A stretch of 64,000 nt of DNA from CAYPNP01 sp964412195 (GTDB lineage: Bacteria > Acidobacteriota > JAAYUB01): the NCBI GenBank assembly GCA_964412195.1, contig CAYPNP010000017.1, positions 47,026-111,025 on the forward strand, in the 5' to 3' direction. Shown here piece by piece: positions 16,819-25,763 of the stretch. Numbering within the stretch: the stretch's first letter is position 1; each line of letters begins with the position of its first letter. The translations under genes and the position numbers were made by a program. A model generated the notes under the pieces. The model saw only the letters and a list, made by a program, of their open reading frames with translations. It was not told the DNA's origin and did no database searches.

Positions 16819-19604
16819 GCCGCACCTTCCTGCTGCCGCTCGGCGCCGACGTGCCCGGATTCCTGGCGGACCTTCTCGCCCGGGAGTTCGATCCGTCCGA
16901 ATGGCCCGATCTCGCCGTGGTGTTCCCCCACGAGCGGCCGCGCCTCTACCTGAACCGCCGCCTGGCCGGACGCCTGGGCTGCGTGTTCTTCCCGCCGGCG
17001 TATTTCTCCATGGACCGGTTCATGCTGGAGCTGGCCGGGGCGGACGGGGCGGTCGAAACCCTGGACCCCCTGGACGCCCAGGCGCTGATGCTGGAGCTGC
17101 TCTCCGCCGAGACGGAGGGCGACCTGGGCCGGATCGGGCGCAACTCCCACCTCTGCTTTTTCTGGAGCCGCCGACTGCTCGCCGCCATAGACGAGCTGGA
17201 CACCGAGTGCGTTCCCGACGCCGCGGTGCGGCACATCGCGCTGGAGAGTCCCGATATCTCCCGCGCCGCCGAGGCCATCCTGTCGGCCCTGGGGCGGCTG
17301 CGCGAGTCCTTCCACGCCGCCGTGCGGGCGACCGGCCGCCTGACCCGCGGCCTGGCCTACGCCGCCGCGGCCCGCTCCGCCGGCGGGCATCCCGGCCAGA
17401 GGCTGTTCCTCGTCCTGCCGCCCGGCCTGACCCGCGCCGAGGCGGCCGTGGTCCGGCGCCTGGAGCGCCTCGACTCCGTGACGTTCGTGGCCGTGGGAGA
17501 AGTGCCGGACCGCGTCTGCGACGTGCTGACGCGGCCGGATCGAGTGCCGGGTGCGGGCTCTCCATCGGCTGTAACCCTCCGGTTCCACCTGCATGCCGGC
17601 TTCGACGCCCACTCGGAGCTGCTGGGCCTGCGCCACGCCCTGTCCGGGCTGTCCGAGGAGGAGCTGAACCAGGCGGTCATCGTTCTGCCCAAGAGCGAGT
17701 CGCTGATCCCGCTGCTGGAGGAGGTCCTGACCGCCCTCCAACCGAAGTACAACATCAGCCTGGGCTACCCCTTCGTCCGCACGCCGGTCTACGCCCTGGT
17801 CCGGACGGTCTTCGCCCTCCAGAAATCCGCACGGGACAAGACCTGCGCCGCCCGGGACTACGTCAACCTGCTGTTCCACCCCTACGTCAAGAACCTGGGC
17901 GACGGCATCCCGCCGGACGCCTGCCGGGCGCTGGTGCACGCGGTGGAGGAGAGGGTCCTCGAGGCCGGAAGCCTGCGCATTTCCCCGCAGGCCCTCGAGG
18001 ACGACGACGATTTGTTCAAGGACGTCGGCGCCCAGGCCGGCGTCCCGCCCGAGGCGCTCCGGCGTGCGTTGTCGGAACTCCACCGCGTCTTCGTCCATGC
18101 CTTCGACGAAGTGCGAACCCTGGGCGAGCTGTCCCGGACCTTGCGGGCGGCCCTGCGCTACTTGATCGACCACTGCCCCGCCGTGCACTATCCGTTCTCG
18201 AATGAATTTTTCGGCACCCTGGCGGAGTTCCTCGACGGCCTGGTTGCCTCCCGCCTGGCCGCCCACGCCCCGGCGGACCGGCGCTCCCTGTTCGACTTCT
18301 TCGCCGCGCTGGCGGCCCAGCAGCGCATCCCGTTCCGCGGTCAGCCCCTGGAGGGCCTGCAGGTCCTGGGCCCGCTGGAAACCCGCACCCTGCGGTTCGA
18401 GCACGTCTTCGTCCTGGACGTGAACGAGGGCACCCTGCCCTCCGTTCAGGCCGCCGACCCGCTGCTGCCGCTGGCCGTGCGGCAGGCGCTGGGGCTGCCC
18501 GGCCCCCGGGAGCACGAGGCCGTCACCCGGCACCACCTGGACCACCTGCTGGCCGGGGCCGGCGAGTCGCACCTCTTCTACGTCTCCGGCGAGGAAGAGG
18601 CGCCGAGCCGCTTCATCGCCCGGATGGTCTGGGAGCGTGAGCAGCAGAAGCGGCAGTTGGACTGCGTCCCGGTGCAGTCGGTGGAGCTCCGGCTGGATCC
18701 GCCCCGGCCTACCGTGGTCGCCATCCCCAAGGACGAGGCCATCCTCGACCGCCTGCGCCGGCTGCGCTACTCGGCCACCGCCCTGGACGCCTACCTGGCC
18801 TGCCCGCTGCGGTTTTACTGCCAGTACGTCCTCGGCCTGCGCGAGCGGGAGACCATCGAGGACGCGGTGGAGGGCCGCTCCGTGGGGCTGGTGCTGCACG
18901 AGGCGATGGAGCGCCTGCTCGCGCCCCGGTTGGGCAAGGTGCTGAATGAGCGGGCTTGCGAGGCCCTGCAGGGTGGCGTGACCGCCGCCGTCGACCACGC
19001 CTTCGCGGCCCATGGGTGGGAGAACCGGGGCGAGCGGTTCCTGGTCCACCAGCTCCTGGTGGACCGGATCCGGGGCTTCCTGTCGCGGGAGGCGGAGGCG
19101 GGCTGGACGCCGCGCGAGCTGGAATCCGAGCTGTCGGGCCGGCTGGGCGGACTGGAGTTTGCTGGCCGGGTCGACCGCCTGGACGAGCGCCCTTCCCCGG
19201 ACGGCCCCTCTTCGCGCATCCTCGACTACAAGAGCGGCCAGGCCAAGGCGTTCCTGGGCAAGACGCGCACGAAGAAGATCCGAGAACCCTTCCGCTCGCG
19301 GGAGGAGCTCCGGCAGGCGCGAGCCGGCTCGCTGCAGATGCCGCTCTACGCCTGGCTCGCGCACGAGGCCCGGGGTCTGGACTACGACTCCATGGACGTG
19401 GTCACGGTCTCCCTCCGCTACGACCAGCCGGCCAGCCTGTTCTACGAACTGGAAGACCGCGACCGGTTCATGCGCGAGGTGGCCGTGCCCACCCTCGAGA
19501 GCCTGCTGGCGGAAATCCTCGCCCCCGAGATTCCCTTCACCGCCGACGACTCCAGCGCCCCCCTTTGCCGTCTCTGCTCCTTCGGCAGCTTCTGCCGGCG
19601 GTAA
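16815..19604 (+). CDS. addB: AddB-like PD-(D/E)xK nuclease subunit with Fe-S cluster
   Basis: 929 residues, coupled to the preceding gene by a 4-bp overlap. The N-terminal two thirds are a degenerate helicase-like scaffold without a recognisable Walker A, as in RecC and some AddB proteins. The C-terminal nuclease domain begins at SATALDAYLACPLRFYCQY (C663). It has a GLVLHEAMERLL helix and the catalytic RILDYKSG (D804, K806), and ends in CRLCSFGSFC (C918, C921, C927). The spacing C...C-x2-C-x5-C is the 4Fe-4S pattern of AddB nucleases. With its partner it should form the end-resection complex used in recombination. No recombination hotspot sequence can be inferred. Confidence 0.82.
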   Translation: MSRTFLLPLGADVPGFLADLLAREFDPSEWPDLAVVFPHERPRLYLNRRLAGRLGCVFFPPAYFSMDRFMLELAGADGAVETLDPLDAQALMLELLSAETEGDLGRIGRNSHLCFFWSRRLLAAIDELDTECVPDAAVRHIALESPDISRAAEAILSALGRLRESFHAAVRATGRLTRGLAYAAAARSAGGHPGQRLFLVLPPGLTRAEAAVVRRLERLDSVTFVAVGEVPDRVCDVLTRPDRVPGAGSPSAVTLRFHLHAGFDAHSELLGLRHALSGLSEEELNQAVIVLPKSESLIPLLEEVLTALQPKYNISLGYPFVRTPVYALVRTVFALQKSARDKTCAARDYVNLLFHPYVKNLGDGIPPDACRALVHAVEERVLEAGSLRISPQALEDDDDLFKDVGAQAGVPPEALRRALSELHRVFVHAFDEVRTLGELSRTLRAALRYLIDHCPAVHYPFSNEFFGTLAEFLDGLVASRLAAHAPADRRSLFDFFAALAAQQRIPFRGQPLEGLQVLGPLETRTLRFEHVFVLDVNEGTLPSVQAADPLLPLAVRQALGLPGPREHEAVTRHHLDHLLAGAGESHLFYVSGEEEAPSRFIARMVWEREQQKRQLDCVPVQSVELRLDPPRPTVVAIPKDEAILDRLRRLRYSATALDAYLACPLRFYCQYVLGLRERETIEDAVEGRSVGLVLHEAMERLLAPRLGKVLNERACEALQGGVTAAVDHAFAAHGWENRGERFLVHQLLVDRIRGFLSREAEAGWTPRELESELSGRLGGLEFAGRVDRLDERPSPDGPSSRILDYKSGQAKAFLGKTRTKKIREPFRSREELRQARAGSLQMPLYAWLAHEARGLDYDSMDVVTVSLRYDQPASLFYELEDRDRFMREVAVPTLESLLAEILAPEIPFTADDSSAPLCRLCSFGSFCRR

Positions 19605-19932
19605 GCCGGCCGCCCTGGGACTGCCGGCCAACTATGCCCCGCCAACTCGTCAGTACCGACAGGCGTGAGCCGTCGGCGCGAGACGTCACTCAACTATTTG
19701 CTTCATTGAAGTCCCAGGTCGTCGGTCCAGCTGACTCAAGTTGCCCGCCGGCAGCTGACGCATGCCGGTACTGACCGCTTGCTGGCGTCCAGGTTGTGGC
19801 AGGGCCGCGCTGACACTGACAGCTTGCCGGTTGCCGGGTCCAATAGGGCGGATGGCGCCATCTCCCGTCCTCCCCCTTTCGTGCGGTTGGTGTGGTTCGT
19901 GGTCCCGGATTGTGACAGAGCCTGACACAATT
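19605..19932. repeat. Gene-free region with dispersed repeat fragments
   Basis: No gene was found in these 328 bases. AGTACCGACAGGCGTGAG at 19651-19668 recurs upstream of the nested palindromic elements (near 21411 and 23501), and a partial reverse version lies at 19759-19776. A GGTTGGTGTGGTTCGTGG unit is at 19884-19901. GATTGTGACAGAGCCTGACA at 19912-19931 is a member of the TGTCAGGCTCTGTCA family. Confidence 0.7.
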
Positions 19933-20367
19933 TCATTCTGGCTCTTTGCCACTGTCAGAGCAGCGCTTCGCCACCAGAAGGCCCACAACAAACACTGCCA
20001 AGATGACCAGGATGGCCATCATCCAGATGAGGGGCAGGACGGCGAAGACCATCCCGGAGGAGTGGTTGGGACGGAGGACCGCTCCGATGTAGGCCCACAG
20101 CGACAGGAATGTCATCCCGATCGCCAGTAATGCCGTGACTAATCTCAGAAAGAGGGAGCGGACCAACCTCCGAGCGGCGATGCCACCGAGTAGGAGCAAC
20201 CCGTAGGGTGCGGCCGACCACGCCGTGAAGAACAGGCTCTCCTGGAACCAGTGCCACTGATAGCTGGCCAGGCACGCGGCGGCGCTGCCCGCCGCACCGA
20301 TCAGCAGGGCGATCAGCTCAATCCACGTCCACCAGTTTGCCCCTTTCCGGGAATCAGCGCGTACCAT
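19933..20367 (-). CDS. Small membrane protein of unknown function
   Basis: 144 residues from ATG 20367 (GAGGGA about 9 bp upstream; an in-frame ATG at 20394 exists). A short basic N-terminus with two Trp residues is followed by four hydrophobic segments (about residues 13-35, 50-72, 80-103, 110-135) and a charged tail ending GKEPE. No family is recognised. Its last codon abuts a copy of the TGTCAGGCTCTGTCA repeat. The next gene upstream on this strand lies about 95 bp away, so operon membership is uncertain. Confidence 0.55.
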   Translation of the reverse strand: MVRADSRKGANWWTWIELIALLIGAAGSAAACLASYQWHWFQESLFFTAWSAAPYGLLLLGGIAARRLVRSLFLRLVTALLAIGMTFLSLWAYIGAVLRPNHSSGMVFAVLPLIWMMAILVILAVFVVGLLVAKRCSDSGKEPE

Positions 20368-20462
20368 GGTTCGCTTCCCTCGCTTGCCAATCAATCCATG
20401 TCAAGCAAAACTCTCCAGTTCAGTGGCTGGCTTCGCAATGGACCCTCCGCTGGAGCATGCGA

Positions 20463-20783
20463 TCAGGTGTCCACAGTAATGCAGAAATACAACTCTACAT
20501 TAGGCACCTCAGGTCTTAATTGCCACTCTTTGTAGGCCTGAGTGATTGTGGCTTTGACCAGGTCGCTTGCAGCCGTGGCTGGCATTGCCGACAGATCGGA
20601 TGTTCCCTGATGCCGCGAAGAGTGACCTATTGCACCATTGGGATAGACCAACCAACCCTCCCAGCCTAAAACCTTAAAACCCCTCTCCCGGAAAATATCT
20701 ATTAGGTCCATGGCATCCATGTAACAGACGACTAATTCGTTGCTTGAGACTGAACGCTTTTGGATATCCTCAATGCTTTTCAT
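20463..20783 (-). CDS. Small hypothetical protein, partner of DUF4265 gene
   Basis: 106 residues from ATG 20783, chosen because AGGTGAAG lies 4-5 bp upstream; the longer frame to GTG 20831 would translate a copy of the TGTCAGGCTCTGTCA repeat and is less likely. The sequence is soluble, alpha/beta in character, and contains GFKVLGWEGWLVYPNG, GHSSRHQGTSDL and a C-terminal beta strand VELYFCITV. I do not recognise a named family. The size, style and position next to a DUF4265 gene resemble immunity-type small proteins of polymorphic toxin loci, but no toxin is present here. That role is speculation. Confidence 0.55.
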   Translation of the reverse strand: MKSIEDIQKRSVSSNELVVCYMDAMDLIDIFRERGFKVLGWEGWLVYPNGAIGHSSRHQGTSDLSAMPATAASDLVKATITQAYKEWQLRPEVPNVELYFCITVDT

Positions 20784-20827
20784 ATCTTCACCTGACTGGG
20801 TTCCGATTGCAATGGTGTCGAGCGCTG

Positions 20828-21301
20828 TCACAAACTCGGCGCGTCATCGAAGGACCCGGGCACCCTCTCTTCGCACGTTTCGTACTCAAGCACGCCGGAC
20901 GCCTCCTGCTGCTCCAGGAAGTCACGCATTTTGGTGTAGTCGGCTCCGGGAGGAACGTTGATGCAGACGAAAGTCGGGTTCGCCCGCTCCACTCCCGCGC
21001 CGGTTGACTCGATGGACTCGAGAAAGGGACTCTGCTGCTCTTCGTTTACATTGAAGTGGACACGCAGCGTCCCGTTACCGCTTCGGCGAACGATTTCCCG
21101 AACTTCAGGCTTCATGTCCGGCGCATCAGAAGTAGCACGGACCACGTCACCACAGTTCAAACCGTAGGCACAGAACGGGACGTTCTGAATCTCGTACAGA
21201 TCGCCGCCAAGACTCTTCGCCCACAGCGATTCCCCTTTGAACCACCAGTGGTTTGGCAGATCGAGGTGCACTTTGGTCAGATCGTCCGGTTGGTCGTTCA
21301 T
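20828..21301 (-). CDS. DUF4265 domain-containing protein
   Basis: 157 residues from ATG 21301; the longer frame upstream translates the dispersed repeat and is rejected. The sequence follows the DUF4265 pattern: a strand VHLDLP, WFKGESLWAKSLGGDLYEIQNVPF, GLNCGDVVRA, a region with RRSGNGTLRV, and a C-terminal YTKMRDFLEQQEASGVLEYET. Family members are small soluble proteins of unknown function, often scattered among accessory genes. Here it sits upstream of the 106-residue hypothetical gene, both on the minus strand, with repeat elements on both sides, which suggests a small accessory cassette. Confidence 0.7.
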   Translation of the reverse strand: MNDQPDDLTKVHLDLPNHWWFKGESLWAKSLGGDLYEIQNVPFCAYGLNCGDVVRATSDAPDMKPEVREIVRRSGNGTLRVHFNVNEEQQSPFLESIESTGAGVERANPTFVCINVPPGADYTKMRDFLEQQEASGVLEYETCEERVPGSFDDAPSL

Positions 21302-21309
21302 GAGGACTT

Positions 21310-21726
21310 CTGCAATAGTGTCAAGCTCTGTCACGAAGGGATTAACAGCCGGATGATAACACGAAATCATGACAGGGCCGGCCCCATAAACCTTGACACC
21401 GCCACCGACAGTACCGTCAGGCGTGAGTGGCTGTGTCGCATTCAGCAATCATCTCTGTGTTCTGCGGACCGGCAGCCCGGAGGGCGTCCTAAAGTAGCCC
21501 CATGCGTGAGCATGGGGTGCGACGCGATAAGGTGATTATATAAATTTCCTTCCGTGAGCCCGCTTGGGGGCGGCATAAAAAGCGGCGGATGGAAGCGGGA
21601 TTGAGAGGATTATACCGCCCCAGAGCGGGCTCGGGGCAGGAAATCAAGCGGTGTCGGGGCTTTCGCGCCTCGCCCCATGCTCACGCATGGGGCTACTTTA
21701 GGGCGCCCTCCGGGCTCGAATCATTG
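21310..21726. repeat. Nested palindromic dispersed element, copy 1
   Basis: The outer arms 21474-21517 and 21673-21716 match in 43 of 44 positions when one is reverse-complemented. Each arm itself contains the hairpin CCCCATGC-GTGA-GCATGGGG. Inner arms 21556-21577 and 21611-21632 (GAGCCCGCTTGGGGGCGG versus its complement) match in about 19 of 22. An associated non-palindromic leader at 21310-21470 is shared with copy 2 (TGTCA..GCTCTGTCA, CATGAAATCATGAC-like and AGTACCGTCAGGCGTGAG). No transposase is present. It accounts for most of the gene-free stretch 21302-22022. Confidence 0.9.
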
Positions 21727-22022
21727 ACGCGAATGTGGGAGGCTCCCAGGGTTGGCGTCGGCGGCATGTCGGCGGCATGTCTGTTTCCCGTGCTGGTTGT
21801 TGACGTACCGGTATTGACAACTTGCTGGCTGCCGAGCACAACATGACGGATGCCGCCTCCGCCCCTTCTCTCCGTTCGTGTGGTTCGTGGTTCAGATGGG
21901 ATTGCGACAGGGCCGGCGCCGTCGCCGGTCCTCCGACCGTAGTGTTGCCCGTGTGGTTTGTGGATTAGATTTTCAGATCATCACGAATCGACCATCCGGC
22001 GATGGAGGCCTACCACCGTCTC
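21727..22022. other. Gene-free stretch with motif fragments
   Basis: No gene is supported. It holds a direct repeat of GTCGGCGGCAT (21764-21785), a TGTGGTTCGTGG unit at 21880-21891 and a TGTGGTTTGTGG unit at 21951-21962, members of the ACCACGAA family. Confidence 0.6.
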
Positions 22023-22697
22023 TCAATGGCACGTGCACGCCTCCACGCCCCGGGCCTTCTCGAACGCCTCCCGCCCTTCCTGAACCGCGAAGTAGATCAG
22101 CCCCAGCGCCCCCAAGCTGTCCACATAGCCAATCCCCAAAATGGCATACAACCCGCTGGCGACCAGCAGGACCACCGACATGTAGATGCACACCTTGGTG
22201 CAGTTGGCATCCGCCAGGATCGGCGCGGAGTCCAGCGCACGCCCCACCTTGCGCTTCAGGGCGACCAGCCCCCACATCGCGGCGATCGACACGAGCGAGA
22301 TGATCACGCCGATCCGCGTGGTTTTCGGCTGGTGCCCGTGGTACATGTTGAAGGCGGCCATCACCAGCAGGCCCGCGGCCAGGAGATAGAAGCTCGCCCC
22401 GGTGATCCGCAGCGCCAGCTTCTCGAATCGCCCCTTGGGGATTTCCGGGTTTTTCCGGATGCGCAGGATCATGGCGATGATCCCGGCCCCGGACAGGCAT
22501 TCGATGAAACTGTCCACGCCGAACCCGAACAGGGACAGGGTTTCGTCCTGCACGCCGAACAGCACGGAGAGGATGCCTTCGCCGAGGTTGTACACCACGG
22601 TGAAGATCCCCAGGAGCAGGGCGTATCGATAATAGCGCGCCGCAGTGTCTTTGCCGGTGATTATACGGTGACTGTTTTCTCCGCCCATCCTACGCAT
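22023..22697 (-). CDS. CDF-like cation transporter (transmembrane domain only)
   Basis: 224 residues with about six hydrophobic segments. The order resembles the cation-efflux membrane domain: YNLGEGILSVLFG, then GFGVDSFIECLSG, where canonical CDF proteins have H-x3-D, and late DSAPILADANCTKVCIYMS before the last two helices. The C-terminal cytoplasmic domain of typical CDF proteins is missing. The tail ends in VEACTCH, so Cys/His residues could bind a soft metal. This is a divergent branch often labelled cation transporter; metal and direction are not established. ATG 22688 is an alternative start. Repeat elements flank it on both sides. Confidence 0.72.
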   Translation of the reverse strand: MRRMGGENSHRIITGKDTAARYYRYALLLGIFTVVYNLGEGILSVLFGVQDETLSLFGFGVDSFIECLSGAGIIAMILRIRKNPEIPKGRFEKLALRITGASFYLLAAGLLVMAAFNMYHGHQPKTTRIGVIISLVSIAAMWGLVALKRKVGRALDSAPILADANCTKVCIYMSVVLLVASGLYAILGIGYVDSLGALGLIYFAVQEGREAFEKARGVEACTCH

Positions 22698-22729
22698 CCC
22701 CGATCCGCCCGGCCCTGATTATACAGGAT

Positions 22730-22790
22730 TGTGACAGAGCCTGACATCGTTGCATTGCATTTGACACTATTGCATTCCGGCCCGTTCGGC
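22730..22790. repeat. TGTGACAGAGCCTGACA repeat
   Basis: GATTGTGACAGAGCCTGACA followed by TTGCATTGCATTTGACAC and TATTGCATTCC. It is nearly identical in its first 20 bp to 19912-19931. Related forms occur at 20805-20832, 21311-21335, 23401-23430 and 25660-25680. Confidence 0.8.
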
Positions 22791-22791
22791 C

Positions 22792-23340
22792 TCATCTTGC
22801 TCCCGGGATATTGACCTTCGGCAATTCCAGCGTCCCACTCCAGTCACGGCGTGGGTGATCGCCCGGTTCACGATGCACCGTGAAGCTCCCCGACAGTTGG
22901 TAAACTGAACCATCTTGCGGGATGATCCACACCCCGGATGATCCGACGTCTACTATCACTATGTCTTTGACGGGATTGTGGCCGAGTCCTGGAAAGCTGA
23001 TCTGGAACTTGATGATGCCCCGATACGGCAACAGGGTAGCTTCCCACAGCGGAGTCATCCCATCATACGGTCCATTGGCCACCGGGAGGTTTTTGCCCGT
23101 CTCGTCGGTCACGCGCAAAGCGAGCTTGCCGGGCGAGAATCGGATCTTCATCTGGCCGGCAACGTCATCCACATTCTCCAACTCGATCAGGACACGGCAG
23201 AACGGCGCGTCGGCTTTCTCCGGCGGCAGGACGATCAGTCGAGCGCGCAATCCATTCACCGCCGGCGACCACTCGGGCTCCATACCGGCAGCCATCGCGA
23301 CAGATACCGAAAGCAGTAATACAGCAAAGACCGATTTCAT
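22792..23340 (-). CDS. Secreted hypothetical protein
   Basis: 182 residues from ATG 23340, placed by AGGAGAG 5-10 bp upstream. A signal peptide is clear (MKSVFAVLLLSVSVAMAAG). The mature part is beta-rich without Cys pairs, with segments such as NGLRARLIVLPPEK, FCRVLIELENVDD and LALRVTDETGKNLPV. This layout resembles small immunoglobulin-like extracellular domains, in which a relative phrase like ENVDDVAG marks comparison terms. No named family is recognised. It lies between two copies of the nested palindromic element and has no obvious operon partner. Confidence 0.65.
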   Translation of the reverse strand: MKSVFAVLLLSVSVAMAAGMEPEWSPAVNGLRARLIVLPPEKADAPFCRVLIELENVDDVAGQMKIRFSPGKLALRVTDETGKNLPVANGPYDGMTPLWEATLLPYRGIIKFQISFPGLGHNPVKDIVIVDVGSSGVWIIPQDGSVYQLSGSFTVHREPGDHPRRDWSGTLELPKVNIPGAR

Positions 23341-23395
23341 ATTAACTCTCCTGTTGGACAAACTCTAACAGTCGGTACACCACGTGCGGTTGCCT

Positions 23396-23816
23396 GAAAA
23401 GGCGATGGTGTCAGGCGCTGTCATAAAGGGATGAACAGTCTCAAGGTTACATGAAATCATGACCGAGCCCAGCCCATAAACCTGCCACCGCCGCCCTGTT
23501 AGTACCGGCAGGCGTGAGAAGTTGTATCGCAATTGGAAATCATTGACTTTTCTGTGGATTGGCAGCCCGGAGGGCGTCATATAATAGCCCCATGCGTGAG
23601 CATGGGGTGCGATGTGATCCAAGGGATTTTCTAAGTTTCCTTCCATGAGCCCGCTTTGGGGCGGCATAATAAGTGGCGGATTGAGATGCATTGACAGGAT
23701 TATACCGCCCCTGAGCGGGCTCGGTGAGGGAAATCCAACGGAGACTGGACTTTCGCGCCTCACCCCATGCTCATGCATGGGGCTATTATAGGTCGCCCTC
23801 CGGGCTCGAATCATTT
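23396..23816. repeat. Nested palindromic dispersed element, copy 2
   Basis: The outer arms 23564-23607 and 23763-23806 correspond to those of copy 1, with changes that are mostly compensated on the opposite arm: the segment CATATAATAG faces CTATTATAGG, where copy 1 has CCTAAAGTAG facing CTACTTTAGG. The inner arms lie at about 23646-23667 and 23701-23722. The leader 23396-23545 resembles that of copy 1. The start lies about 2.09 kb after copy 1. Confidence 0.9.
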
Positions 23817-23833
23817 TGAATTGAAGAGGTGTA

Positions 23834-25564
23834 TTATTTCTTTGTTTTGGCCACGATCACCGGGCGGGTCGCCGTCGCGATCCGGCCGGTCAGCACCTGG
23901 CGGGCGATCACGGTGAGCTGGTACTCGCCTGGCGGGACGGCGGCGGAAAACGAACTGGTGGCGGCGTTTCCCTGCTTGAACTCCGCCAGCTCGGCGGGTG
24001 TGAACTCCAGCGTGTAACTTTTGGCGAACAGCCAGCGGTCCTTCAACATCCGGCCGTCCTTGTCCGTCAGCGCGCCGTAGATTTCCAGGGCGCACAGCTG
24101 TTTTCCGGCGTTTTCGGAAAACTCCAGCCCGCCGACGGGGATCTCGGTCTTTACGGTCAGCTTGCCGCTCGCGGCCGAATCGGTGGCGGTCATCGCGAAC
24201 TGGCGGTACAGCTCGGGGAACCTCAACGCGTTCAGGAAGTCCCGCCGCACCACCTCGGCGTCGTCCAGTTCGAAGTACCCCTGCCGGGCGCTGACCTTGC
24301 AGCCGGCCCGGCGCACCCGGACCTCCAGTTTGTGGTACTGGCCGGCCTTGCCCCCGGAGGGCGGCTGAAATCCCACCAGGTAGTAGGCCCGGGCGTCCTG
24401 CAGCGCCCGCCGGACCACCCGCTGCATGTCGTTGGTGTTGATGTAGCTGGCGCCGCCCGTGTCCGCCGCGACCACCGACAGGAAGTCCTGCGGCGCGGTG
24501 ATGTCCGACTGGAGGTAGTTGTTGTAGCGCCCCCGCCGGATGAGCGAAACTGACGACCGCACGGTGGCCCCGCCGGCGCCGCCTTGGGCGATGAGGCCGC
24601 GCACGTCGATGGTGTAGAACGAGACCTGCGACCGGTTGGCCTGGTCGACGATGGCGTGGAAGTAGTCGGTCAACCGCTCGCGGTGAGCCGACCAGATGCC
24701 GCTGGAGACGTCCCGCGGGTCGATCCGCGGGTAGACGTCCTTGATGACCTCCGGCACGAGGATGTCGGCGTCCAGCGGGTACCCGCCGGAGAACAGGACG
24801 AGCTGCTTCCGCCCGGGCAGGCTGGCCAGGCTGCGGGTCAGGGCGCCCAGGCAGGTGGCCACGTGGTGGACCTGGTTCTCCAGGCCGGTGATGTACGACT
24901 TTCCGGTGTCGATGAGCAGGGCGGTGTTAACCCCCTCCTGATCCATCCCGACGACGGTCTCGAGACGGTCGATGAGGCGGGCCAGGCTGGCCTGGGAGTC
25001 CTGCCCGTAGGCCTGGGGATTGATCTTGTCCAGGGCGGCGAGGATCTTCTCCGGATCGCCGGTGAACTCCTGCCGGATCTCGATGGTCCGGGCGATGGTC
25101 ACGAGCATCAGCCGGTCGGACGGCAGCAGCCCGCCCTGGAGGAAGTCGGCCACCCCTTGCTTGAGGGACTGCATGGAATCCGCGCTGATGCTGCCGAGGT
25201 CCAGAACCACCATGATGCAGCGGGCGGCGGAAGGCGCTGCAAATTCCGCCTGGCGGGCCGCCTGCGGCGGCTGCGGGGCGGCCGGGACCTCCACCTCTCC
25301 ACCGGCGGCCGGTTCGACCGAAACCAGGCGGAAGAAGGTGATGGGGACGGGCTTCCCGTCCACCAGGACCTCCACCTCGCTAGCCGTCAGGTTACCGACC
25401 AGCTGATCGTCGGCGCCGGTGACCACCACGTCGGACAGCACCAGCCGGGAGGCGGAGCTGATCCGGAAGGAGGGGCTCTCTGCCGGAGCGGCAAGCGCAG
25501 CGGCCTTCAGGGTCAGAAGGAGAATCGCAGGGAAGATCGTTTTCAATCGCATCGTTTTCCTCAC
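23834..25564 (-). CDS. VWFA-related (Acidobacterial type) secreted protein
   Basis: 576 residues. The start is GTG 25564 (AGGAG 5-9 bp upstream), with ATG 25552 as alternative. A signal peptide (FPAILLLTLKAAALAAPA) is followed by an N-terminal beta domain (about 30-100) with LTASEVEVLVDGKPVPI, the typical lead-in of the TIGR03436 group. The VWA-like domain (about 125-330) contains CIMVVLDLGSIS, LARLIDRLETVVG and KQLVLFSGGYP. A C-terminal region with YYLVGFQPPSGGKAGQYHKLEVRV and ARQGYF follows, also characteristic. The group is abundant in Acidobacteria, hence its taxonomic value. The role, probably surface or periplasmic protein binding, is unknown. It lies between palindromic copies 2 and 3. 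Confidence 0.85.
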   Translation of the reverse strand: MRKTMRLKTIFPAILLLTLKAAALAAPAESPSFRISSASRLVLSDVVVTGADDQLVGNLTASEVEVLVDGKPVPITFFRLVSVEPAAGGEVEVPAAPQPPQAARQAEFAAPSAARCIMVVLDLGSISADSMQSLKQGVADFLQGGLLPSDRLMLVTIARTIEIRQEFTGDPEKILAALDKINPQAYGQDSQASLARLIDRLETVVGMDQEGVNTALLIDTGKSYITGLENQVHHVATCLGALTRSLASLPGRKQLVLFSGGYPLDADILVPEVIKDVYPRIDPRDVSSGIWSAHRERLTDYFHAIVDQANRSQVSFYTIDVRGLIAQGGAGGATVRSSVSLIRRGRYNNYLQSDITAPQDFLSVVAADTGGASYINTNDMQRVVRRALQDARAYYLVGFQPPSGGKAGQYHKLEVRVRRAGCKVSARQGYFELDDAEVVRRDFLNALRFPELYRQFAMTATDSAASGKLTVKTEIPVGGLEFSENAGKQLCALEIYGALTDKDGRMLKDRWLFAKSYTLEFTPAELAEFKQGNAATSSFSAAVPPGEYQLTVIARQVLTGRIATATRPVIVAKTKK

Positions 25565-25763
25565 ACTGACTCCTGTTTACGAGTCCGGATAGTGGATGTT
25601 CATCTCCTTGCGCTCCGGCCGGCTCGTCCTCCGGGATGAAATCTTCTGCAACGGATTGGTGCCGGGCTCTGTCACAGGCCGGAAGACGGCAACCGGTCGG
25701 CACCTGTGGGGACCAGAAGTTGTGACGCAATCACAACCGTTCGCGCTGATCATGGATTTCCAC

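Noticed and set aside
20784..20831. GTG start for the small gene, overlapping the DUF4265 stop
   Set aside because: The overlap is attractive for coupling, but the codons are a copy of the TGTCAGGCTCTGTCA repeat and an ATG with a good ribosome site follows 48 bp later.
19605..22022. tRNA, attachment site or integrase remnant in the accessory region
   Set aside because: No cloverleaf or integrase-like ORF could be found by eye, and the repeats present do not resemble a tRNA 3' end.
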